Shown here: positions 1 to 5,821 of the stretch, one piece after another | How the letters are laid out: the number at the start of each line of letters is the position of its first letter | How positions within the stretch are numbered: position 1 is the stretch's first letter | Translations under genes and position numbers: made by a program | Notes under the pieces: generated by a model | What the model was told of the DNA's origin: nothing | The model's input: the letters and a program-made list of their open reading frames with translations, nothing else | Databases searched by the model: none | Source of the DNA: an uncultured Muribaculaceae bacterium | GTDB taxonomy: Bacteria; Bacteroidota; Bacteroidia; Bacteroidales; Muribaculaceae | Direction of reading: 5' to 3' | Assembly (NCBI GenBank): GCA_905207535.1 | Contig: CAJLLX010000062.1 | Coordinates: 1-10,882 of the forward strand | DNA: 10,882 bases

Positions 1-1
1 A

Positions 2-1090
<1,089 letters not shown>

Positions 1091-1117
1091 AATAGTGTGC
1101 TGTTGTGAAATTTTATG

Positions 1118-1149
1118 CAAAGGTAATCAATTTGCAAGAAAGATAAAAA
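1118..1149 (-). promoter_or_regulatory. Promoter of trpS
   Basis: On the minus strand TACCTTTG (1118-1125) matches the Bacteroidetes -7 consensus TAnnTTTG exactly. About 20 bases upstream lies TTTT, one mismatch from the TTTG -33 box. It would start the transcript near 1113 and leave a leader of about 20 bases before the ATG at 1090. Confidence 0.6.
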
Positions 1150-1328
1150 AGAAAGTAGGGAGGGGGACGTCGGACTGCGTCCTCCGCACAGTGTAGAGGA
1201 CGAAAAAAGGTGGGGAAAAGAAGGGGAAAAGAGCGGAGGGAGTGAGGAGAAAGGGCGAGGAGAGGGCGCATGGAGGGGATGGGGCTTAAAAAATGCAAAG
1301 AATGGTGTGTAATGCCGACGAAAATTTG

Positions 1329-1336
1329 TAAATTTG
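1329..1336 (+). promoter_or_regulatory. Probable -7 box of the aldolase promoter
   Basis: TAAATTTG matches TAnnTTTG. No TTTG is found at the expected -33 distance, so the promoter is only half supported. If used, the aldolase mRNA would carry a leader of roughly 195 bases that includes the palindrome at 1424-1443. Confidence 0.4.
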
Positions 1337-1423
1337 CAGTGCCTTGAATAAATGCGGCCTGAGGGGAGGGAAAGGACGGAAAACAGGGCGCCCCAAAGGG
1401 AGAAAAGGGGCCATCCGGGAAGC

Positions 1424-1443
1424 GGACGCACCATGGTGCGTCC
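1424..1443. repeat. Perfect 20-base palindrome (REP-like)
   Basis: GGACGCACCATGGTGCGTCC is fully self-complementary (10 base pairs, no loop) and is followed by CTACA. Palindromes of the type GGGACGCACCATGGTGCGTCCC are, from my memory, dispersed intergenic repeats in various bacterial genomes; only one copy is in this window. It lies about 95 bases before the aldolase start and would form a hairpin or cruciform in the leader. Confidence 0.6.
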
Positions 1444-1537
1444 CTACATATGGACGGGAACCGAGGGGAGGTAGGTGAAGTGGGAATCCGGGACGGGAAC
1501 GAAAGAGAAAGAACTAAACACCAATAAATTAACTAAC

Positions 1538-2539
1538 ATGGTAAGTTATAAAGAATTAGGTCTGGTCAACACCCGCGAGATGTTTGCCAAGGCCATCAAA
1601 GGAGGTTACGCAATCCCTGCGTTCAACTTCAACAACATGGAGCAGCTTCAGGCCATCATCAAGGCCGCTGCCGAGGAGAAATCGCCTGTGATCCTTCAGG
1701 TATCGAAGGGCGCCCGCAACTATGCCAACGCTACCCTGCTTCGCTACATGGCTCAGGGTGCCGTAGCATACGCTAAGGAGCTTGGCTGGGAGCATCCCCA
1801 GATCGTGCTTCACCTCGACCACGGCGACAGCTTCGAGCTTTGCAAGAGCTGTATCGACAACGGCTTCTCGTCGGTGATGATCGACGGTTCGCACCTGCCC
1901 TATGAGGAGAATGTGGCCCTGACCAAGAAGGTTGTAGACTACGCTCATCAGTATGATGTGACTGTAGAGGGCGAGCTCGGCGTGCTTGCCGGTGTAGAGG
2001 ACGAGGTATCGGCCGATCACCACACCTACACCGACCCCGCTGAGGTAGTAGACTTCGCTACCCGCACAGGCTGCGACTCTCTGGCTATCTCGATCGGTAC
2101 CAGCCACGGTGCATACAAGTTCACTCCCGAGCAGTGCACCCGCGACCCGAAGACCGGCCGCCTCGTGCCCCCGCCTCTGGCATTCGACGTGCTGGATGCA
2201 GTGATGAAGGAGCTTCCCGGCTTCCCCATCGTGCTCCACGGCTCGAGCTCTGTGCCCCAGGAGTATGTTGACACCATCAACGAGTACGGCGGCAAGCTGC
2301 CCGATGCCATCGGTATCCCCGAAGAGGAGCTCCGCAAGGCAGCCAAGAGCGCCGTATGCAAGATCAACATCGACTCCGACAGCCGTCTGGCCATGACCGC
2401 CGCTGTCCGCAAGGTGTTCCATGACAAACCCGGTGAGTTTGACCCGCGTAAGTATCTGGGCCCGGCTCGCGACGAGATGGAGCGCCTCTACAAGCACAAG
2501 ATTGAGAATGTGCTGGGCTCGAACGGCAAAGCCGAATAA
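1538..2539 (+). CDS. fba: Class II fructose-bisphosphate aldolase
   Basis: Zinc-dependent aldolase of glycolysis and gluconeogenesis that cleaves fructose 1,6-bisphosphate to dihydroxyacetone phosphate and glyceraldehyde 3-phosphate in the cytoplasm. The 333-residue product shows the class II signature LHLDHGD (91-97) with the likely catalytic Asp94 and zinc ligand His95, then EGELG (144-148), GTSHG with His190 and VLHGSSS with His234, which by comparison with E. coli FbaA supply the remaining ligands; KINIDSDSR (275-283) is a phosphate-binding segment. The frame is open further upstream (ATG at 1475), but the ATG at 1538 is preferred: it is preceded by A/T-rich AATTAACTAAC and begins the conserved MVSYKELGLVNTREMF. 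Third-codon use is C-rich, unlike its G-rich neighbours, fitting high expression. A strong terminator follows. Confidence 0.97.
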   Translation: MVSYKELGLVNTREMFAKAIKGGYAIPAFNFNNMEQLQAIIKAAAEEKSPVILQVSKGARNYANATLLRYMAQGAVAYAKELGWEHPQIVLHLDHGDSFELCKSCIDNGFSSVMIDGSHLPYEENVALTKKVVDYAHQYDVTVEGELGVLAGVEDEVSADHHTYTDPAEVVDFATRTGCDSLAISIGTSHGAYKFTPEQCTRDPKTGRLVPPPLAFDVLDAVMKELPGFPIVLHGSSSVPQEYVDTINEYGGKLPDAIGIPEEELRKAAKSAVCKINIDSDSRLAMTAAVRKVFHDKPGEFDPRKYLGPARDEMERLYKHKIENVLGSNGKAE

Positions 2540-2555
2540 GGAGGGCGTGTCATAG

Positions 2556-2583
2556 CGGAGCCAAGGCTCCGATAACTAAAAAG
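2556..2583 (+). repeat. Short hairpin repeat ending in GATAACTAAAAAG (copy A)
   Basis: CGGAGCC, loop AA, GGCTCCG (7 base pairs, 2556-2571) is followed by the tail GATAACTAAAAAG. It sits 17 bases after the aldolase stop codon and directly before the terminator at 2584. It shares the tail, but not the stem sequence, with the copies at 2637, 5186 and (reverse strand) 5690. Confidence 0.65.
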
Positions 2584-2622
2584 AAAAAAGGCGAGCGGCC
2601 ATTGAGGCCGCCCGCCTTTTTT
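2584..2622. terminator. Bidirectional intrinsic terminator between fba and the SIMPL gene
   Basis: An A6 tract, the arm GGCGAGCGGCC, loop ATTGA, the arm GGCCGCCCGCC and T6 form a strong hairpin. The single A/C mismatch on the plus strand becomes a G-U pair in the minus-strand RNA, so the structure is fully paired for the SIMPL transcript. It separates two convergent genes. The core CGGCCATTGAGGCCGCCCGC recurs in the terminator at 5217-5253. Confidence 0.85.
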
Positions 2623-2636
2623 GCTTTTGCCTACTG

Positions 2637-2667
2637 ATCAGAGCTAAAGCTCTGATAACTAAAAAAG
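2637..2667 (+). repeat. Short hairpin repeat ending in GATAACTAAAAAAG (copy B)
   Basis: ATCAGAGCT, loop AA, AGCTCTGAT gives a perfect 9-base-pair stem (2637-2656), overlapping the tail GATAACTAAAAAAG. A further partial echo, CTCTGATAAC preceded by the inverted repeat CTTCTC/GAGAAG, occurs at about 2671-2701, so this gap holds a small cluster of related elements. Confidence 0.65.
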
Positions 2668-2720
2668 ATTACTTCTCGAGGAAGGAGAAGGGCTCTGATA
2701 ACAGGGAGAGGAATGGGGGA

Positions 2721-3413
2721 TTAGTCTTCGAGGTAGTAGACGATGGTGGAGACGACGCGGACCTTCTTGACGGAGGGGTTGGAGGTGTCGTCGATGGAGA
2801 ACTGGCCCTGGTTGGCGGTCTTCATCTTGCCGACTTTCGAGCCGGAATCTTTGGCGAAACGGGCAGCGGCCTCACGGGCGTTTTTGGTGGCCTCGGAGAT
2901 CATGTCGGGTTTGATGGAGTTGAGGGCGGTGTACTGGTAGTTGATGTAGGAATTGGAGAAGGGGATGCCCTCCTTGAGGAGCTCCGACTGGCGTGCGATG
3001 AGAGCCTTGACCTCCTTGACTTTGGAGGTGGTGACGGTGACGGTGCAGGAGAGGGAGTAGTTGTATTTGAAATTGCCGGACGAATACTGGTTGGTGGCGG
3101 CATTGTAGGTGTCGGGGGTGCCGATGGAGATGTCGTCGGAGGTGAGGCCGTTGGAGGTGAGGAAGGAGACGATCTTGTTGTTGTAAGATGTCATCTGGTC
3201 GTAGAGGGCGAGGAGGTCGTTGCCGGCGACGCTATACTGGATGGGCCAGATGACATTGTTGGCCTCCACTTCGCGCTCGGCGAGGCCTTTGACGGTGACC
3301 TGACGGTCGCGAAAGGCCATGTTGTTGATGCCGGAACGGATGAACACTCCGAGGAAGAAGATGCCAAGGGCGACGAGAGCCGCGGCGATGATGTTGGAAG
3401 AGTTTAGTTTCAT
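2721..3413 (-). CDS. SIMPL (DUF541) domain membrane-anchored protein
   Basis: The 230-residue product has a hydrophobic segment at about residues 8-25 with few charges before it, consistent with an N-terminal signal anchor, followed by a periplasmic SIMPL/DUF541 domain beginning at RQVTVKGLAEREVEAN (about 37-52) and ending with VVSTIVYYLED. No lipobox cysteine is visible; the only cysteine, in SLSCTVTV, is deep in the domain. SIMPL proteins are widespread in Gram-negative envelopes; the founding member interacts with mouse pelle-like kinase signalling, but bacterial roles are poorly defined (an oxidative-stress role is reported for E. coli YggE). Single gene, convergent with the aldolase and divergent from the amidase. 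The start ATG at 3413 gives a full domain and fits the family length. No enzyme motif is evident. Confidence 0.88.
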   Translation of the reverse strand: MKLNSSNIIAAALVALGIFFLGVFIRSGINNMAFRDRQVTVKGLAEREVEANNVIWPIQYSVAGNDLLALYDQMTSYNNKIVSFLTSNGLTSDDISIGTPDTYNAATNQYSSGNFKYNYSLSCTVTVTTSKVKEVKALIARQSELLKEGIPFSNSYINYQYTALNSIKPDMISEATKNAREAAARFAKDSGSKVGKMKTANQGQFSIDDTSNPSVKKVRVVSTIVYYLED

Positions 3414-3418
3414 GTCGG

Positions 3419-3446
3419 TATGGAAATAAATGGTTTTATGTAATTT
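3419..3446 (+). other. Candidate dif-like XerC/XerD recombination site
   Basis: The 28 bases divide as TATGGAAATAA (11), ATGGTT (6) and TTATGTAATTT (11). The inner core ATAA, six bases, TTATGTAA agrees at all twelve core positions with the general bacterial dif layout (compare ATAA-N6-TTATGTTAA of E. coli). The outer half of the left arm agrees poorly. It lies between divergent genes and about 1.9 kb from the point where GC skew changes sign. It may instead simply be an A/T-rich promoter region. Confidence 0.4.
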
Positions 3447-3461
3447 TGACTTTCAGGGGTT

Positions 3462-3489
3462 GGGATGGTTTAACACCGGGATAGGAGGG
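3462..3489 (+). repeat. GGGATGGTTTAAC motif, copy 1
   Basis: Contains GGGATGGTTTAAC followed by ACCGGGATAGGAGGG. A copy with the same two blocks in permuted order lies on the other strand at 5490-5516. Function unknown; both are in gene-free DNA. Confidence 0.45.
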
Positions 3490-3536
3490 TGAAGATTTTT
3501 GGATTTTTAGGGCGCCAATGGGGAGCCGGGTGGAAG

Positions 3537-3544
3537 TAATTTTG
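3537..3544 (+). promoter_or_regulatory. Probable -7 box of the amidase promoter
   Basis: TAATTTTG matches TAnnTTTG exactly, 33 bases before the amidase ATG. No TTTG at -33 is seen. Start of transcription would be near 3549, giving a leader of about 28 bases. Confidence 0.45.
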
Positions 3545-3576
3545 CGGCGTAAACCTTTATATACAACAACCGAACT

Positions 3577-4044
3577 ATGAAAAAAGTAGGAGAACAGGAG
3601 AGCCGCGAGGCAATGGAGGCGCGAGTGAGCGCTCAGGTGGAGGCAATTGACGTGGACTGCAGCCGCGAGGTGGATATGGTGGTGCTTCACTGCAGCGCCA
3701 CTCCCGAGGGGCGCGACGTGAGCGCTGCCGAGATACGCCGCTGGCATGTGGAGGAGCGCGGATTCGAGGATATCGGCTATCACTTTGTGGTGCGCCTCGA
3801 CGGCACCGTGGAGCGCGGGAGGGACCTCAACCGCCCCGGGGCACACTGCAAGGGATTCAACCGCAGGTCGATAGGAGTGTGCTATGTAGGCGGCGCCGAT
3901 GCGGAGCTGCAGTCGAAAGATACGCGCACCGAGGCGCAGAAAGCGGCGCTGACCCTGCTGGTGGAGCGGCTTGTGAAGCGCTATCCGCGGGCCGTGGTGA
4001 GGAAGCACCGCGAGCTTGCGGCCACCAAGTGTCCGGGATTTTGA
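3577..4044 (+). CDS. N-acetylmuramoyl-L-alanine amidase (T7 lysozyme-like, Amidase_2)
   Basis: Predicted zinc amidase that cleaves the bond between N-acetylmuramic acid and L-alanine in peptidoglycan. The 155-residue product has the family pattern: VVLHCSAT with His38, WHVEERGFEDIGYHF (56-70), GRDLNRPGAHCKGFN (81-95), SIGVCYVGG (98-106), a DTRTEAQ segment (115-121), and KHRELAATKCPGF at the C terminus with His144 and Cys152. His38, His144 and Cys152 are the expected zinc ligands; their spacing (106 and 8) is close to that of T7 lysozyme (105 and 8). The residue two before the cysteine, Lys128 in T7 lysozyme, is here Thr150, with a Lys at the next position. There is no signal peptide and a charged 33-residue N-terminal extension. 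Such phage-type amidases are common in Bacteroidales chromosomes, often as prophage-derived genes. Followed 106 bases later by yitT. Confidence 0.88.
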   Translation: MKKVGEQESREAMEARVSAQVEAIDVDCSREVDMVVLHCSATPEGRDVSAAEIRRWHVEERGFEDIGYHFVVRLDGTVERGRDLNRPGAHCKGFNRRSIGVCYVGGADAELQSKDTRTEAQKAALTLLVERLVKRYPRAVVRKHRELAATKCPGF

Positions 4045-4088
4045 AAAAAAGGAGACACGACAGTGGGGGTGAATTGAGAAAATTTCGC

Positions 4089-4132
4089 TAAATTCGTGGC
4101 GCGAACCGTGTGAATCGGAGTCGCAGTCCGAT
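4089..4132 (+). promoter_or_regulatory. Possible promoter and leader hairpin of the YitT gene
   Basis: TAAATTCG (4089-4096) is one base from TAnnTTTG. Downstream, ATCGGA (4114-4119), loop GTCGCAG, TCCGAT (4127-4132) forms a 6-base-pair hairpin ending 18 bases before the ATG. No -33 box is seen, so the gene might also be read from the amidase promoter. Confidence 0.3.
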
Positions 4133-4150
4133 CTAATCCAAGTAAACGAC

Positions 4151-5140
4151 ATGGCAAAGAAAAATCCCAAGCTCTGGCTTTATGCGAAAGACTATTTGAT
4201 AATAATCTTTGGTATAGCACTTTATGGTCTCGGTTTCTGTGCATTTATAGCTACGGCGCCGGAAAAAGTGGTGATTGGCGGCATGGCCGGTCTGAGCCAG
4301 GTGGTGGATATGATCACCTTCGGCGTGTGGGGCTTTCATGTGCCTTACTCGGTGACGATCTTTTCGGTGAATATCCTGATGCTGGTGCTGGCGTGGAAGA
4401 TAGTGGGACGCACGTTTGTGATCCGCACTCTCTTCGGCGTAGTGGTAATCTCGACGATGATGGCGCTGTTTCAGCCGATGTTCACTCATCCGCCGGTAGA
4501 GGGTCAGTCGTTTATGAATGTGATCATCGGCGCAGTGCTCTGCGGACTGGGTATAGGACTGGTGTTTATCCACAACGGCTCGACGGGCGGCACGGATATC
4601 GTGGCCGCGGTGGCCTCGAAGAAGAGCAATGTGTCGATCGGACGCGCCATGATGTACTTCGACCTTTCGATCATCACATCGTCGATGCTGCTGAAATTTG
4701 TGCTGATCCCCGACTTCAACTTCGACGAGGCAGTGCCGCCGCTGGTGTATGGTCTAATCACGCTGTTTGTGATACCGTTTATCGCCGATATGATCATCAA
4801 TACGAACCGCATGGCGGTGCAGTTTACAATCTTCTCGCCGAAATGGGAGGAGATAGCCACGGCGATCAACAATGAGGCTCAGCGCGGTTGCACGGTGCTC
4901 AACGGCATGGGGTGGTACTCAAAGAAGGAGGTGAAGGTGCTTCTGGTGATGTGCCGCAAGATAGAGAGCGTGACTATCTTCCGTATAATCAAGTCGATAG
5001 ACAGCGACGCCTTCATCACTCAGGCGCAGGTCAACGGAGTGTACGGCAAGGGCTTCGACGAGATAAAGCTGAAGATGAAGCCGGCGCACGATAAGGGGGA
5101 GTTGCCGCAGAGGCCGGAGCCATCGTCGAAGATAGTGTGA
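4151..5140 (+). CDS. YitT family membrane protein (DUF161 plus DUF2179)
   Basis: A 329-residue inner-membrane protein. The first 220 or so residues hold about six hydrophobic spans (for example near 13-33, 66-84, 88-110, 121-143, 165-188 and 198-216) and the family features APEKVVIGGMAGLSQVV and HNGSTGGTDIVA, a glycine-rich repeat of the two DUF161 halves. From about 230 on comes a soluble DUF2179 domain (RGCTVLNGMGWYSKKEVKVLLVMCRK...), which in this family lies in the cytoplasm. The substrate or function of YitT proteins is not established; transport has been suggested from topology. The C-terminal 15 residues are charged and proline-rich. Coding strand is G-rich. Terminated by the hairpin at 5217-5253. 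Confidence 0.92.
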   Translation: MAKKNPKLWLYAKDYLIIIFGIALYGLGFCAFIATAPEKVVIGGMAGLSQVVDMITFGVWGFHVPYSVTIFSVNILMLVLAWKIVGRTFVIRTLFGVVVISTMMALFQPMFTHPPVEGQSFMNVIIGAVLCGLGIGLVFIHNGSTGGTDIVAAVASKKSNVSIGRAMMYFDLSIITSSMLLKFVLIPDFNFDEAVPPLVYGLITLFVIPFIADMIINTNRMAVQFTIFSPKWEEIATAINNEAQRGCTVLNGMGWYSKKEVKVLLVMCRKIESVTIFRIIKSIDSDAFITQAQVNGVYGKGFDEIKLKMKPAHDKGELPQRPEPSSKIV

Positions 5141-5146
5141 GATAGT

Positions 5147-5167
5147 GCTTAGAGCTTAGAGCTTAGA
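5147..5167 (+). repeat. Three tandem copies of GCTTAGA
   Basis: GCTTAGA occurs three times in a row seven bases after the yitT stop codon, with a looser fourth copy (ACTTAGA) at about 5175. No function is evident. Confidence 0.7.
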
Positions 5168-5185
5168 AATGAGAACTTAGATATC

Positions 5186-5216
5186 ATCGAAGCTGAAGAT
5201 TCGATAACTAAAAAAG
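5186..5216 (+). repeat. Short hairpin repeat ending in GATAACTAAAAAAG (copy C)
   Basis: ATCGAA, loop GCTGAAGA, TTCGAT (5186-5205) followed by AACTAAAAAAG. As with copy A, it sits after a gene end and directly before a terminator. Confidence 0.6.
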
Positions 5217-5253
5217 AAAAATGCGGGCGGCCATTGAGGCCGCCCGCATTTTT
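5217..5253. terminator. Bidirectional intrinsic terminator after yitT
   Basis: AAAAATGCGGGCGGCC (5217-5232), loop ATTGA, and the perfectly complementary GGCCGCCCGCATTTTT (5238-5253) make a 16-base-pair stem with A and T tracts on the two sides, so it can act in both directions. The core is shared with the terminator at 2584-2622. Confidence 0.88.
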
Positions 5254-5260
5254 AGGGTAT

Positions 5261-5308
5261 CTTGCGATGCCTTTTGAGGGGCTGCTTGCGATGCCTTTTT
5301 GGGGGGCT
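5261..5308 (+). repeat. Two tandem 24-base units
   Basis: CTTGCGATGCCTTTT is repeated exactly at 5261-5275 and 5285-5299, each followed by a G-run. The period of 24 bases keeps an 8-residue repeat in an open frame, but that frame is probably not a gene. Confidence 0.6.
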
Positions 5309-5367
5309 TTAGAGGGAGCCTTGCTTCAGGTGCTCCACAAAGCGGCCTCGCGCTCTGCCGCTTTCTG

Positions 5368-5399
5368 CAAAATTACATCCACGCCTCCTTTCTCACAAT
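5368..5399 (-). promoter_or_regulatory. Promoter-like pair on the minus strand
   Basis: Minus-strand TAATTTTG (5368-5375) matches TAnnTTTG exactly, and ATTG (5396-5399) is one base from TTTG at a spacing of 20, which is within the normal 19-21. No protein gene follows; see the candidate small RNA. Confidence 0.4.
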
Positions 5400-5489
5400 C
5401 CCATTTCCCCCTTTGCGATTACCATTTTTTGCCACGGTCCCTCCTGTATAACATTTTTTAACATGCCTTTCCCTGCATTTTTTTCATCA

Positions 5490-5516
5490 CCCGGTTAAAC
5501 CATCCCCTCTATCCCG
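5490..5516 (-). repeat. GGGATGGTTTAAC motif, copy 2 (inverted)
   Basis: Read on the minus strand: CGGGATAGAGG then GGATGGTTTAACCGGG. It shares the 13-base word GGGATGGTTTAAC with copy 1 at 3462-3489 and faces it. Confidence 0.45.
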
Positions 5517-5635
5517 CGTCAAAGATAGCGTAAAGATAATAAAGCAATAATATATATGCGGCAGCCCGCCAACAGCTTCAAAACACTATAATCCACACAC
5601 ACAGGGCTGTTTGCTTCTACCAAAATTACCACATC

Positions 5636-5670
5636 AAATCGCCGGACCCCGCGGAGGAGTCCGGCGATTT
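5636..5670. terminator. Strong hairpin, possible terminator
   Basis: AAATCGCCGGAC (5636-5647), an 11-base loop, and the perfect complement GTCCGGCGATTT (5659-5670). T-runs on both sides are short (four or fewer), so termination is plausible but not certain. It may back up the prfB terminator. Confidence 0.5.
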
Positions 5671-5689
5671 TCATCTCCCCTCCCGCGAA

Positions 5690-5719
5690 GCTTTTTTAGT
5701 TATAAAAACTTCAGCTCTA
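5690..5719 (-). repeat. Degenerate copy of the GATAACTAAAAAAG element (copy D)
   Basis: On the minus strand AGAGCTGAAG is followed by TTTTTATAACTAAAAAAG. The tail is retained but the hairpin is poor. It lies downstream of prfB, on the same strand as that gene, as copies A and C do for their genes. A related short hairpin, CGAAGTTGAAGCTTTCG, lies at 5792-5808 just after the prfB stop. Confidence 0.45.
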
Positions 5720-5737
5720 ATCATCCTCCCTTCCCCC

Positions 5738-5776
5738 AAAAAAGCGAAGCGCCCTCGATGGGCGCCCCGCTTTTTT
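5738..5776 (-). terminator. Intrinsic terminator of prfB
   Basis: Minus-strand arm GCGGGGCGCCC pairs with GGGCGCTTCGC through two G-U pairs around a 5-base loop, flanked by A6 and T6. On the plus strand the same two positions are A/C mismatches, so the hairpin is tuned for the prfB transcript, which ends 45 bases upstream. Confidence 0.8.
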
Positions 5777-5821
5777 CCATTTTGATGCCGGCGAAAGCTT
5801 CAACTTCGTAAATCTCCGCCT

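Larger units (their letters stand above)
1126..1537. other. Intergenic region and aldolase leader, purine-rich
   Basis: No gene is visible between the divergent trpS and aldolase genes. The stretch from about 1195 to 1285 is almost pure A and G on the plus strand, with repeated G-runs. A promoter-like box sits at 1329-1336 and a perfect 20-base palindrome at 1424-1443. Short open frames here have low-complexity products and no recognisable family, so I leave them out. Confidence 0.6.
5211..5364 (-). ncRNA. Candidate small RNA on the minus strand
   Basis: A promoter-like pair (ATTG, 20 bases, TAATTTTG at 5368-5399) would start a minus-strand transcript at about 5364, exactly where a perfect 8-base-pair hairpin begins (AAAGCGGC, 10-base loop, GCCGCTTT, 5339-5364). 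A second small stem GGAGC/GCTCC follows (about 5316-5336), then two copies of AAAAGGCATCGCAAG, and finally the strong terminator at 5217-5253 with a T-rich tail. The predicted length is about 150 bases. It does not resemble tmRNA, SRP RNA or RNase P RNA as far as I can tell. This is inference from signals only. Confidence 0.3.
5141..5821. other. 681-base gene-free region with terminators, repeats and skew flip
   Basis: This gap lies between the convergent yitT and prfB genes. Besides the entries listed separately, it contains an A/T-rich segment (about 5521-5560), an alternative-pairing segment at 5561-5615 in which AACAGCCC of the minus strand can pair with either GCTGTT or GGGCTG, and further minus-strand -7-like boxes TATCTTTG (5520-5527) and TAATTTTG (5621-5628). 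From about 5340 the plus strand becomes strongly pyrimidine-rich. I see no convincing protein-coding gene; the 75-codon frame at 5234-5461 begins inside a terminator stem. Confidence 0.6.

Noticed and set aside
1556..2497. 313-codon minus-strand frame over the aldolase gene
   Set aside because: Shadow of a highly biased coding sequence; no recognisable domain, and the plus-strand gene is certain.
5234..5461. 75-codon frame with an 8-residue repeat (LAMPFEGL, LAMPFWGAL)
   Set aside because: The start codon lies within a terminator stem, the repeat follows from a 24-base DNA duplication, and composition changes abruptly inside the frame at the skew flip.
5521..5560. Alternative dif-like sequence around CGCATATATATTATTG on the minus strand
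   Set aside because: The centre resembles known dif sites, but the right arm lacks TTATGT and the arms show no dyad; weaker than the candidate at 3419-3446.
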